From: Plasmopara viticola
Lineage: Eukaryota; Oomycota; Peronosporomycetes; Peronosporales; Peronosporaceae
Reading direction: 5' to 3'
Assembly (NCBI GenBank): GCA_001695595.3
Contig: MBPM02000191.1
Coordinates: 1-64,000, forward strand
DNA: 64,000 bases
Below are positions 44,190-57,390 of the stretch, piece by piece; within the stretch, counting starts at the first letter, position 1, and the number at the start of each line of letters is the position of its first letter. The position numbers and the translations under genes were made by a program. The notes beneath the pieces are model-generated. The model did not search any database and was not told where the DNA came from. It saw only the letters and a list, made by a program, of their open reading frames with translations.

Positions 44190-47100
44190 TGTTGAGAAGA
44201 TGATGTGAGCAGTAGAAGGCAAGTTTGGAAGTAAATGTATTTAAGGTCCTTAGTTCGCTATTCCGAGCTACCTCTAAGCCTTTCCTATGACGTCATCGTG
44301 GGCGCAATCATGTCGCGTCATCGTGTGCGTAATCATGTCGTCCTATGGTCCGGAGATTCGATCGCGCAACGTGTGCTGATAGCTGTTTTTCTAACACTCC
44401 TCCTCGCGATCGTGTCCCCGCCGCCGTAACTAGCGCAACCCCACGAGCGCTCGCAGCTCTGCAAGCTTGTGCTGATCTAACGCCTTTGTCAGTAAGTCCG
44501 CGAGCATAAGCTCTGACCGGACAGCGCATCTCAACGACGCCACGACGAGCAAAGTCCTTAACAAACTTGAGGCGCACGTCGATGTGTTTAGCTTTTAGAG
44601 ACGAAGTCTCTCCTTCGATCTGGCGAATCGTGGCCTGGTTATCCGCATGCATTGTCATAGGCTGAGTCGGTGCAAGTCCCACCTCTTTAAGCATCTCTTG
44701 AATACCAAGAAGCTCGCGTGCCGTCTCAGACGCCGCGACAAATTCGGCCTCCATAGTCGAGAGAGAGACGCCACCTTGTTTCTTGGCTGCCCAGCTTACA
44801 GGCATCCCATTTAGCAAAACGATGGCACCAGTGAGCGATTTTCTGTCTCCCTTGTCGGCAGCAAAGTCGGCATCACTGTATGACTCGAGCGTTATTTGTT
44901 CGTTGCGGTCGGTATTAGCTCGCATTTCAAGCCGCATCACCTTGCTGCCACTAAGATAGCGCGCTATCCTTTTTGCGAGTTTCCAGTCTCGTACGCGCGG
45001 TGCATGTGTCTGGCGCGTGGCTTTGTGAACCGCAAACGCAATATCTGGACGCGTGCATCGTGCGATCCAAAGCAAACTACCGACCAACGACTGAAACGAA
45101 CGTATACTTGGTGACCCGGATTCCTGCAGCAGCGCACTATCTGCCGTAACTTCTTCGTAGCAATCATCACCAATAGGCGTCGCGTGGGGTTGGCCGAACC
45201 CATGCCGTGCTCACGCAACAGCTCGCCAATAGCCTCCTCCTGATCAAGGGCATATGCGTGCGTGTCGAGTGCCGTCACCCTTATACCGAGAAACTTCGAC
45301 ACTGGTCCAAGATTCTTGATCGAAAGCGATGCCATCGACACGAAAAATTGCTCAACCGCTGCAGCTCTTGTTGCTGTGACAAGAAGATCGTCGACGTAGA
45401 CGCCGACCACTGTCAAGATTTCTTCCTCGCGCTTGAAATACAGACACATGTCGCTGATACACTGCTTGAATCCTGCTTCAGTGAGTCGTGCGTGTAGCAA
45501 TTGACTCCATAATCGTCCTGCCTGCTTCAGTCCATACAGGCTCTTCTTCAGCTCAAGCGCGACTTCGCTTACGTTGGTCGCACCAAGCTTCTTTAGTTGT
45601 TCGTCCTTGATGTCCATACCCCTAGGCACGTGAAGCAGAATCTCAAGGTCCTTCTCCTTGTCGGCCTTGACGTAGGCGTTCGGAATATCACCATGCTTTG
45701 CCGGCACCCCCCACGTCGCTGCAAGGCCTAATATTACCTTAACTGTCGACATATCCATGACCGCAGCGAAGGTGAGTGCGTAATCGATGCCGAAAACTTG
45801 CTCATTCCCGCACGCAACTAGCCGCGCCTTGAGGCGCTCCACCGCGCCATTCGCATCAGTTTTGGTCTTGAATACCCACTTACTGTGAAGCATGTTGGCC
45901 CCAGCCGGTCGCTTGATCACATTCCAGACACCATTGTTTTGGAGAGCGAGGATCTCCTCGAGCATTGCCTTTCTCCATCCTTCAGCTTTCGTGCTGCGCA
46001 TTGCCTCCGCGTGTGTCTTGGGATCTGCCTCGTAAACTTGCATCACAGCTGGTACATCACTTGTCACGGGTTTACTGTCTTGTGCCGCTCGCTTGGCAGC
46101 CCCTCGTGTGGCATGGGTTGCACGTACCCACGATTTCTGATTAGCCGTCCCCTTTGTTTTTGCTACGACGGGAACAATCGAAGATGTCTCCTCCTCAGCT
46201 CCTGCTTCGTAGAGTAGCTGCCCGCTGTGCTTGTCGGAGATTGCCTTAATATTCTTGACGTGCTGGGTCACGATCACGACATTGGCCTTGCGTACGAACA
46301 CACGATATCCTTTGGTCTCGTCGCTGCGACCCACGATGATACCAATCTGCGCCCGCTGTGCAAAAGAGTTCTTCTTCGGGTCACGGTACACTGTGCATAC
46401 CGAACCAAAAGTAACGATATCACGAAGATCGGGCGCTTGACTTGTTAGTACCTCGATTGGTGATGCTTGGTTGACGTTCGAGCTTGTGGGGCTTCGATTC
46501 AGAATGTACGCTGAGTATTCCACCGCATCTCCCCAGAACTTCAGCGGGAGCTTGCTAGCAAAAATCATAGAGCGAGCCATGTTTAGAATCGTCCGGTGCA
46601 TGCGCTCTGCCTTGCCATTTGATGCTTGATTTCTTGCTTCGCTCACCTGCCGTGACACGCCGGCGGACTGGCAGAACAAATCAACGTTCCGATATTCGCC
46701 ACCCCCATCTGTGCGTAACACATGAATGCGACAGTCGAAACGCTTCTCAAAAAACACTAAGAATTCCTTGAACCTTTTCGCCGCTTGGTCCTTGGTGCGT
46801 GCCAGAAATACGCGGCAGTAATTGCTCTTGTGATCGACGAAGTTAACGAGATACCGATTGCCAAGGCGGTCCCTTGGTGTCATCGGTCCCTTAAGGTCTG
46901 AGCAAATCACACCACCGATGCGATCGATCGGGGAGTGCACACCCGTATCTTTCTTTGACTGCGCGTTCTTGGTTTGCTTACTCTGTGCGCATGTGACGCA
47001 CACCATGCGGCGACAGTCCGTGAGCTGAATTCCAGAGCCGGGCTCGAGCGCCATCTTCTTGATTCTGTCGTACGATAGGTGCCCGAAACGCTGATGGAAA

Positions 47101-49060
47101 TGCATGAGTGTTCCACGCTGGACGTTTTCTCTGCACCCCTTCACTTTAGCAATCGATGCCACGATGGAGCCAGTCTTGTTAATGCCGTTTCGTTCGGCTT
47201 GCACTTCTACAACAAGCACATTGTTCTGCATTGCCACATCAAAGACGACGTCGCCTGTGTTGAGCGATCTAATCGTTCGCCGATCGTTTGCGTAAGCGAG
47301 CTTGAATCCTTTGAACTCAAGCTTGCCGTACGACAATATATTGCGGGCTAGCATTGGTGCGTAGTAGACGTCCGTTAGGCGAACGATGCTCGGCTTGCCG
47401 AGCGCAGTTACCCGCAGTAGCACGCTACCGACCAGCGTCAGCTGAAGCATCTTGCCATCGGCTACCAAACACTGATCGTCACATTCTCGTGCATCTTCGA
47501 GTAGAGCTGCGTCGTTCACGAGATGCCGGCTCGACCCGCTGTCCAAGATCCAAACCTTCTCTTGAGTGTTGCTATCTTGTACGCATAAGGTGTAATTTAC
47601 AACGTCCTTCGTCTTGACGTTTCTCTTCCAGCTACCCTTGGCACCATTATGCCTCTTCTTCTTATCGGAACAAGCAGCCAAAATGTGACCAACCTTGCCG
47701 CATCCAAAGCACGCTCGTGTCTCGTCGCGTGGTTTGCTCTCGACGATGTTCGCAACGACGTCTTTCCCAAACGAAGCAGGACCCCTCGTATCAATCTCAA
47801 CAGACTGTGCGAAATGCGCGAGCTCTTCCGCTTGAACGAGGAAATCAAGGCGCCTGGCATCATACTTGCCATGAGTACCGTGCGCAGCTCACTCGACGCA
47901 TAGTGGACAATGTTGTCGAGCACTTGCGCATCAGCCCCTCCGCACGCGTCGCTCACTGCCACCAAGTACAGGTAGTGCTCGGGCCAGGTCCTCTTGGCGT
48001 CTTTCTTTGCCGTGAACAGTCTCATTGACTGTGACGCAGTGATCGTCGTCTTAAACGTCTGGTGTAGTCGCTCCATTACATGGTCCAGCGTCGGGAGCTG
48101 GCGCCACCAAGTCTCGACCTGCTTGTTGTAGTACCGCTCGGCCGTGCCACTCAAGTAGTGACCAAGCAAGTCAGTCTTCACGTCTTCTGACCATTCAAAA
48201 CCACACGCTGCTTGCGCGTACTGAATCTGACGCATAAAAGTCCGACCCCAATCCAGAAACCCGGAGCCCAGTCCTCGATACAATTCCGTTCCGTCAAACT
48301 TGCGAATCGTGAGCCTGCGCTGCCGCTCATCTGGTACACGCATCGCTTGTTGTGCGACCGGCTCCGTTCGTCGCGCGTAATCCTGTGCCGCTGCAAACTG
48401 TGGTGATCGGAACTGGGTTTGCTGCGGCACTTCACCGCGCTGAGCGCCCCATTCCGACCGTGCAGGTTGTCTTCCTGCCTCATGCGTACGCTGCACGTAT
48501 GCGCGGCCTTGGCCATGCCTTTGCTGCACGGGCGAATGACTTAGCGCATCGATGTTCATCGGAATACCCCCTCGGCCATTGCCAAGAGCGGAATGGAACA
48601 TGCCAGACTCAATTGCTCCAAGCATACGCTCGTCCTCGTCTCTCTTCACTTGCGAGGCCTCCATCTGCGTCATCCGTGCTTGGAGGTCGAGGAGCGTGGC
48701 GAGGATCCTTGCGTTGACGTCGTCGCTCCTTCCATGAGCGGTGGACGTGGCTTCCACAACTACTGGAGACGCTGTGGCCCTGTCGTGGCCGGCGTCGAAG
48801 CTGACTGGAGTCGGTGTGCTTGGCGCGTCGTCGGAGTCACTTGGGCTCATAACTGTTGAGAAGATGATGTGAGCAGTAGAAGGCAAGTTTGGAAGTAAAT
48901 GTATTTGGGGTCCTTAGTTCGCTATTCCGAGCTACCTCTAAGCCTTTCCTATGACGTCATCGTGGGCGCAATCATGTCGCGTCATCGTGTGCGTAATCAT
49001 GTCGTCCTATGGTCCGGAGATTCGATCGCGCAACGTGTGCTGATAGCTGTTTTTCTAACA
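44190..49060 (-). mobile_element. Copia-type LTR retrotransposon 2, young
   Basis: LTRs 44190-44396 and 48854-49060 (207 bp each, TGTTGAG...CTAACA) differ at about two positions (AA/GG). Perfect 5-bp target duplication AGACT (44185-44189 and 49061-49065). The polypurine tract GAGGAGGAG is next to the left LTR. The primer site GTTATGAGCCCAA (reverse of 48841-48853) matches the anticodon arm of initiator tRNA-Met. Total length 4871 bp. The other arm has no insertion at the equal position (about 31930), so it jumped in after the duplication. Confidence 0.95.
44430..48850 (-). pseudogene. Copia 2 gag-pol, nearly complete, three frameshifts
   Basis: Starts at ATG 48850-48848, which lies inside the primer-binding site. 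Gag runs to about 47850, where a frame change precedes the zinc knuckle [14 protein letters not shown] (about 47690-47725). Then come protease WILDSGSSRHLV, integrase zinc region (HQRFGHLS...CVTCAQSK) and core (CSDLKGPM, LRTDGGGEYRN, NGKAERMHRT), RT (SLYGLKQAGRLW, VGVYVDDLLV) and RNase H (SYSDADFAADKGDRK, MEAEFVAASETARELLG, ADNQATIRQIEG). Two more frame changes fall near 45182 and 44525. All catalytic residues are kept, so only three single-base events separate it from an active copy or they are read errors. Confidence 0.92.
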
Positions 49061-49134
49061 AGACTCGCTTGCATCGGTTGTCACGGGGAACGCGTTTCTC
49101 TTCATTCCAAGGAGCGCACAAAAAAGTTTCACAA
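49061..49134 (-). pseudogene. CRN header, 5' part, split by Copia 2
   Basis: Continues the fragment ending at 44189: codons from the former CRN start (ATT, 49132-49134) to DASE. AGACT 49061-49065 is the right target duplication. Confidence 0.8.
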
Positions 49135-49240
49135 TGTTTCCATTTGCTTTCTGCGAGTGTTCTCTCTTCTTATTTAGCCAATCAAATAGTGCAACCCAAC
49201 GTTGGGTTTTTGACATTACTTATTTGGGTAACTGCAAATG
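49135..49240 (-). promoter_or_regulatory. Palindromic CRN-upstream module, right arm B'
   Basis: Mirror of 31757-31861 with the perfect palindrome AACCCAACGTTGGGTT (49193-49208) and CCAAT (near 49178-49182). Confidence 0.6.
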
Positions 49241-49246
49241 CAAAAA

Positions 49247-51867
49247 GGGAGCCGCTAACTTCCACCCAGTCTGCGATTATTTAGAGCCCTTAACCCCAAT
49301 ATACAATGGTGATTGGCTATAAATACCTCTATCGTGACCGAATATACAAAAGGCAGCTTTGCTCGAATCTACTTTTCCCCCATGTCAATTTGAATGCACA
49401 ATCTGCTGTAGTCACTTTGAGAGAAAGAAACTCGTTTATTTGAGGACTATTAAGAGCATGTAACCTAACACAGGCATGCGTCAGTGCCATAATGCCTCCA
49501 GGCAGTGTTAGCATGTGCCTTGACACCACCGACATTACCCGTGGTCCACTTCCGTCAATGCTTCCGGCTCCTCTAGCTGCTACGCAGTAACCTCAGGTGG
49601 CCACGTAAAGTGCTCCCAGTCAGCACCAGAACCCAGGGCACCAAGATTGACCCCAGAAGGGTCGATACAGACATCGATGAAGGCATTGATGCATCAAGAG
49701 GTGGTTGTCGGCATGTTCTGATATCATAACCAGGTTGCTTACATTGTCGGCATTTCCTTTGCGGCCTCAAAGATGCTTCAACAAGCTCGAACATCGAAGG
49801 ATTGCGCTGTGTCGATTGTGATGCACCCAAGGAGCCGACCGGACGACCACGACTCCGAATCATTGGCGGATTCTGGACTACAGCAGCCGGCAATTCGCCA
49901 AGATGGTCGAGAATTACTCTCCGACGGTAAATGGACGGTTCATCGAACTCCTCTCGCAGTCGTTTGAGAGTATCCTCAATCGATGTCGGAGCTCCAGTGA
50001 CTACAGTTGCGCGAGATGGCTGCACCAACCATCAATGGTTATCAAATTTGCTGAAAGATATCGGCACCACTCCTGCTGCTGTAGGTGCTCGCTGCCGCTG
50101 ATCTTGCACGAAATGTGTGCTTGCAAGGATGGCCAACGCTGGAAATGAACATACCAAGACACTCTTCACCTGCTTTATGCGCATGTGGTATTGCTGAAAT
50201 CCTGATCGCAATCCTGCTATCGGTACCTAGCCCATGACGGCAGAGAACATCGCTCCAAACTGCAAGTCGGCAATCGCACGCTCCTGCGCATTTTTGAGCT
50301 TGATTGCAGCAAGTTGCCCATGGCAAGCAAGTCTGCAGGCGTCGTCCACCGTGAAAATATCGCCAGTGGAGACAGAGATCAACATTTTCAATGCCGAATG
50401 TGCACTCTCGACTCTTGATGTGGTGGTATGACCGAAGTGTGATTTATTGCGCATGAAGGCAGCAACAAATCGGTCTTTGTAGATGAGCCACGTGTTATCC
50501 AGGTACGTCATAATATGAATAGGGAAGTTTTGGCGCATGGGTGCATGCTGCTGGTCGAACGAGCTGACTGTCGACGCGAACACAAGAGCATTCCATTGCC
50601 AAACCAGGTCTGTATAGGTATCAATACTCTCAAACGTTCTCCGCAGCTTTGCCGTGATATTATTGGAGATATGCCAGCGACAAAGTAGATTTTTGGCAGT
50701 AGGAAAACGCTGTCGAGGGCGTTCATCAGCCCGAGTTCTCGATCTGTGACAAAAGTTCCCGGGACAACCAAAAACTGACCAAAGACGCACGCCATCAAGA
50801 GCATCACCCAGAGATAGTTCTCTTCTTTTTCTGATGCCATAAGGCAGTACGCGAAGGTGAAAGATTGCGACGTAGCTTTCACCCCTACAACGTGCATCAA
50901 AGGCAGACCAAAACGGTTCGTGTTGTATGTTAAATCGATCAACCAGACCTTGCAGGCCGGAAGGTGTTGCAAATCTCCTTTGCCGGAGGAAAGACAATGA
51001 AAAGGCGGGTAAGGCGTCGAAGGTTGTCAAACTTCGTGTAGTAAGGGGCATCAAAAGCAGTGGCCTCTAGGCTATCGAGCAACGCAGCAATTGGGGACCT
51101 TCCAATCAGGATGCGTCTGCGCTCTAGGTCGCGAATGTTGTACACATCACGAGGCGTGACGGTAATTCCCTGGTCGCGCATTGCGGCGACAATACGCGTA
51201 GGTGCCAGAATAGACCGACAGAGACTAAGAATTTCCTCGCGGTGATTAGGCTCGAAAGCGCGGCCTCTTGGATGTACGGCTGGGCCTGAGAAAGGTTCGT
51301 GATTGTTCTCGGCATTATCAAGTTCCACGGCCCAGTTGCACTGTTCTTCTGCTGCTTTCATCCGACGGACAGTCAAGGAAAATTGACCGTCAGTACGCTG
51401 GTTTGCGCAAATTCTTTTGCGCTGCTCAAAAGGTGATGGTGTGGCTGCTTTCCCAGAACAAAAGCACTCCAGGCAAACAGCCTTCACTTCACCATCGGCT
51501 CTGTGACCAACCTTTCTGGTATTTATGACCCTCAAAACAAATCCTTCAATGAGCAATAGGTTGTCAAGCGTATCGTGTGCCTCTTTCGACTGCCGTAGAT
51601 ACGCTCTGGAATATATTGGAGGCAGTTCAATGTGAAAATCGTAAAAGCTGAAGTGTCTTGACGTTAAAAATGTGCGGTTTGGTGGGCGTTGAGTAAGAGA
51701 TGACGATGCGATGACTAATCTTTTACATTTGCGTTGGAGGTTACAGTCCTTAGATTCAATTTTGGGCAACTGTAGCCAATCACCGTTGTGTATTGGGGTT
51801 GGGGGTTTCTATATAATCGCAGCCTGGGTGAAAGTTAGAGAATACTGGGTGGAAATTAGCGGCTCCC
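49247..51867 (-). mobile_element. Mutator-like DNA transposon, inverted copy, perfect TSD
   Basis: Mirror of 29129-31749. The 9-bp target duplication ATGCAAAAA is perfect here (49238-49246 and 51868-51876), which fixes the element ends. Confidence 0.93.
49573..51769 (-). pseudogene. MULE transposase, frameshifted, inverted copy
   Basis: Same frame breaks as the copy at 29227-31423 plus a few substitutions, one of which creates a stop at 50227 (MGK to MG-stop). The shared lesions show that decay came before the arm duplication. Confidence 0.82.
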
Positions 51868-51877
51868 ATGCAAAAAA

Positions 51878-52660
51878 AAATATATTTACTTAGACACAAA
51901 AAGCACGTATCAATCCGATATGCCGATGATACTGGTTATGGCGGAGATGTCAAGTAAGGGAACCGGTAGATATCGAAATAACGAGTGGTTAATATAAGCA
52001 TCTGATCGAAGTTCGAAAGGCCTTTAACCGTCGAACCCGTTTCAATTCTTTTCTTGCCACATCGATTCTACCATCTTTTGGAGCAACTCTATCCACTTCA
52101 GGTCCTCTGTATCGTCTGATTTTTTTATAATGACCTTATATTAACGGAAGTGAAACTTATGTTTAAGTCGTCAAAATGTCTCAATAAATCAGGTCGATTG
52201 TGTTGTTTGCTATAAACCACAATAATTTTCATAGGTCCCTTGAAACTGTTAACTATTACATTTCGTATCACCCGAAATTCTTGGAGGCCCCAACCAAAGC
52301 GTTCATTGTTGTATCCAATGGCTCACACCTGAGTCTTATTGTAGTAGCATATTATAGCCTCCACTTCCTAGTAAAGCTTTGATAGCCTGACAGCTAGGGA
52401 ACTCTCAAGCCTAAGGCTCCCGAGCTTTGCCCTCATGGTGTTGAATATAATATTCCATTGATATGGACGTTCCGCTGATTCGTAGGTTGTTGTAATTCAT
52501 TAGCGGTTGATTCACCCAATTTATTATAATAATGTAATCTTTATATATAGCTAACCCTAATAAAACAGGCAATAACCTTCATTTTCAATAATGGGTGATT
52601 AGCAGATTCGTTTTTATTCGATTCAACAACTAATACGTATTCAGTTGTCAGTGTTAGCAA
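51878..52660. pseudogene. Relic of the virus-like block, right arm B'
   Basis: Mirror of 28335-29118: starts of the 85- and 129-residue ORFs, protease remnant and capsid start, all broken. Confidence 0.8.
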
Positions 52661-52984
52661 AGACAAGCAAAAAAAAATACTAAAGCACAAGACCATAGCT
52701 ATTTGAATCATCAACATAATCACAGACGCAGAAAATCAACACAACATGTGTTTAGTCAGATGGTTGGTCTTTGCTGGATGTAATGACATTTTCATTAATT
52801 AGCTGCCACTACACGGGATAGAAAACGACTGGAAAGAATATAAGGTCAAGTGTCTACGAGGACGAACATGTGCTGTCCTACTGTTTGTGGATGACTTCGC
52901 TATAATTGGTCATCCAATCCTAGAAAAAAGAGCTACTGGCTCAATTAATTGCATTGACCTCTCTGGTAGTAACGTCGTCATTAA

Positions 52985-55900
52985 TGTAGAGTCGAAGTGG
53001 GCACTCGATGGTAGAATGCAAAGTGAATATATTTAAAAGGTCTTTAATTCGCAACTACTTATTACCTCTAAGCCAATCATTAATATAAGCCAATCAGAAC
53101 GACTTGCTATCCGGACGTAATCATTTTCCCATCCGAGCGCAATCATCTTGCGCACGCCTGTACACCCGCCTAGCCATGACGTCACTGTTGCTTGGTCGCA
53201 ACGTTGACCGGAATCGAACGGGTAGCTTACCGGTAAATTACGGCTAGTCGAGGCATCGTATCTTCAACACTCCCACTTGACTCGTCAGCACTTAGAGACT
53301 TGATGCTCAGCTTGTTCCGAAGGGTTGAAACTGGACAGCAGATTTGGCTTGGTCACGATATCAGCAAGCATGTCGTGCGTCGGACAATATAGCACCATGA
53401 CTTGATCGTCTTCTACTTTCTAACGCTCGAAGGGGTAGCGGATGTCGATATGCTTGGTGCGCCTGTGAAATTCAGGATTCTTGGCCAACACGATGGAACC
53501 TTGATTGTCCTTGTAGATCTTCACCGCTTCGTTTTCCACCATCTCGCCAAGCTCGCATAGCAACACCTGACTGCCTCTTGAATTGCTTTCAAAAGCGCCA
53601 TGTACTCAGCCTCTGTCGACGATAGCGCCACCGTTTGCTGTTTCTTGCTCTCCCAGCTGACACACCCTCCGCTCATCATGCATGCATAGCCACTTGTTCT
53701 TCGTCTTGATCCGGAATCCCCGGCCGAGTCCGCATCCGAGTATCCTTGGAAACCTTTATCGTATCTTGCTCAAAACTCGATACTGTGCGTCTTTGTGCCT
53801 CGGATGAAGCGAAAGATCCTTTTGAGAGCTTGCCAATGTGTCGGGCACGGGTCCGCAGCAATTTGGCTAAGCACTCCCACTGCTGCAAGGTCCGAACGTG
53901 TGCCGATCATAAGATAGATGAGGCAGCCCACAACGTTCCGGTACGGCACACCCGCCATTGTCACATCGTGTTTGCAACCACCTTCACCCATTGACTTGGT
54001 CAGCTTGAGGACTACATCTTGTGGCGCCCGTACGGACGTGCTGTTGTCCATCTTGAATTTCTGATGGATGTCGTCCGTAAACTTGGTCTGTTGCATCATG
54101 ACTGTCCCTCTATCAGTGTCTTGCATAATCTTCATTCCAAGAATAGCTGAGCTTGCCCATGTCGGCCATTTCGAAATGTTTACTGAGCACTCGCTTGGTA
54201 TCTCGGAGCATCTTGTCGCAGCTGCCTGCGAGAATCGAGTCGTCGACGTAAAGCGTGACACAAATCATGTCTTGACCGTCACGTTTTATATAGACGCAGT
54301 GGTCTGACTCGCACTTCTTGAAGTCCAGTACAAGCATGAAATCGTCGATTGTCTTGTTCCACATTCGGGGCGACTGCTTATGTCCATACAATGATCGCTG
54401 AAGGTTGCACACATAGTCCGGGTGAATGTCGTTGCTGAATCCATCCGGCTGCACCATGTAGATGTCCTCATCAAGCAAACTATTGAGGAAAGCCGTTTAC
54501 ACATCCATCTGATAAAAGATAAGACTGTGCTTGGCCGCCAAATTGAGCAACATCCTGATCAGAGTAAACTTGGCAACGGGCACAAAGGTCTCCTCGTAGC
54601 CAATGTCATGCTTTTGTGAAAAGCCTTTTGCCACCAAACATCGCCGACTTGAACGTGGTCGGCATTTCTCTCACTGGATCAACGACAAAAGCAGCCCCGA
54701 AGTCTTATGCCGTCACAAACATCTCATCCAGCGACTGATACCGGCTGGAGCACTTGGGTCGTGTAATGTCTGCAGCTTGCTCTAGCGACTGAGTCTGTTG
54801 ATGTCGCTTGCTGCCTTTCTCAAACCCATTGTCTAGAGTCGTCTCTTCATTTTCGTAGTCGGTGTCATCGGGCTGCGAAGAATCATCACTTATTTTATCA
54901 TCTAGAACAACTACTTCACTCTTGACCTTCTGTCTTCCGCCATCAAAAATGTCCTCCATAAATTGTGCATAGCGGCCAACCAACAAACGACCGCTATCCA
55001 CTTCTTGAAAACGGTACGCCTTTCTATGCTCTGAATATCCGACAGCGTACTGATCGAGCGTCCAACTTGGATCGCTTTTCTTTTGGAACTTGAACGTACG
55101 CATGGCAGCCGAATATCTTGAGATTCACTAGCAGTGATTTCTTGCCTGTTTAAACTTTGTGCGGCGACTTGTCGTGATTGGCAACACGCGTTGGACACCG
55201 ATTCCGAAAAAGTGTGGCTGTCATCACTGCTTCACCCTAGTATGACTTGGGTAAGCCAGCATTTTTCATCATGCAGCGGGCAATTCCACAAGCGTACTAT
55301 TCGTCCGTTTGGCTATCCCATTCAGCTGAGGAGTGTACGAGAGCGTAAAGTTTTGGATAATGCTACGTTTTGCACAGAACTTGGTCATTGCACCAAAAAT
55401 ATATTCGCCACCATCGTCACATCGAATTGTCTTGACACGCTTGTTTGTCTGTGTCTTGGTCAATGCAACGAATTTGACAAACTCGTTGGCCACCTCAAGT
55501 TTTCTTTTCAGCATAAAAAAATATGCAAAAAGGCGGTTTTTCGTCCATAAATGTGACGAAATAGCGCTTGCCGCCGAAAGTTGGTGTTTGCATCGGCCCA
55601 CAAACGTCACTGTGTATGGCTTCCAGCACTTCTTTGAAGCGACTTGGGGATGACTTCATCAAGCTCACCCTTGTCTGTTTACCGAGCGCGCAACCGTTGC
55701 AGAGCTCCCACTGGCTCACCGAAGTCAAGTCGATTCCAGTGCCATAGCCATTTTGATAATACCAAAAAGGCCAGCATGGCCAAAGTGGTCAAGTTGAAGA
55801 TGCCAGAGGTACGAATTCGTGTCCCCATGGCATCCCGACGAACTCGCCACATTTTCCCCGTGCGTTAAAGTTGGCTTCATGCACAACTTAAACAAAACTT

Positions 55901-57390
55901 TACCTTCTCGGGAGCCAATTTTTCCAACGAATGTTCTTTGCTTGCGCGTGTTCCCTTCGCCTTCAAACGTTACCGGGCTGACATCCTTAGTAAATCTGCC
56001 AACGGAAAACAAATTGCACGAAAGCTTGAGGATATGTAACACGTTCGCAAGCAAACCTTTCTTCATCCCACGCGGAGTTGTCATAGGCATGACAGTGTCA
56101 CCCGGACCAACTGCTTAAACGACACCGTCGTCAGCAAGATGCACGTCCACTGGGAAAATAATTGTAGTCATGCATGTTATTTTTGGAGTACGTCATGTGA
56201 TGCGTTGCACTCGAGTCAATCAGCCACACGCAGCTGTCCTTAGCGTCGACAACAGCCGAAAATAGGAAATGTCTTCTCCAAGCTGCGTGATGTTCGCAGG
56301 CTGCGGTCGCTGCCGCTCCGCTTTTTCGCGAGTCCTTACAAGACACTTGGCGATCCAATGCCTGCTTTCACCGCAATAATGACAGACCGTTTTGGCCTTC
56401 ATCGGTGGTTGACGACCCTTACGCCGTCCGTTGTCGCTTGACATAAACGCTTGACCTTGCGTGTGCGTTGCTCCATCGACGTCACCACCTTGTTCCCTGC
56501 GCTTCATGTCCTCGTGTGGTAGTCGAGACGTTACGAGCTCCCACGTTAGCAAATCTGATCGATACTCCAATGCCGTAATCAGAGACACAAACGAGTTGTT
56601 TTAACTAGCCAGAAGCGTCATGATCAAGTCGTCTTCGCTGACCGGAGCTTCGACCGCATCGAGCTGTTCCGCCAGCGTCTTGATCTTGTTAATTTGCCCC
56701 AACATGTCATCACCTTCACTCATCATTAACATGAAGAAGCGTCGACGAAGAAAGAGCTTATCGGCCAAAATCCTCTTCTCGAAATGCAACGTCAGACGCG
56801 ACCATGCATCATGCCCACCATCAGCCGACCGGACCAATGGCAGTTGCAAATCTTCCATCGCAAGACAGATGATCGCCATGGCCTTGTGCGATTTTCTCCT
56901 AAAAGCGACTTGGTCCAGCGTGGTGAGGCAGCGCTCAAGCTTGACTTCCTCGGAAACGACCTTCCACAGATCGCGTTCCTCGAGCACCATCCGCATCTTG
57001 AACTTCCATGTGTGAAATTTGGCTCCATCGAATATGTTGATTCGACTGGAGGAAGGGATGTCTATTGCGAAGGCAGAGCCGGGAGCAGAGGTTGCAGGGC
57101 TTGGACGCATCACCTAGGTTAAAGGTCAAAGTGAGCACTAGATGGTAGATTGTCAAGTGAATATTTATATAAGGTTCTAAGTGTGCTACTACTTGCTACC
57201 TCTTAACCCCGTATTAATTGGAGCTAATAACGACTTACCGTCCGAGCGTAATCATATTCCCATCCGGGCGCAACCATCCTGCGTGCACCTGTACACACGA
57301 CGCCTCTGTTGCTTGGTCGCAACGTTGACCGGAATCGAACCGGTAGCTTACCGGTACATTACTGCTAGTCGAGGCGTCGTATCTTCAACA
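52985..57390 (-). mobile_element. Copia-type LTR retrotransposon 3, decayed, inverted copy
   Basis: Mirror of 23604-28011; LTRs 52985-53269 and about 57118-57390. Gag near 56601-57113 is slightly longer open than in the left copy because one base difference near 24340/56660 keeps the frame. The other lesions are shared, so they predate the duplication. Confidence 0.88.
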
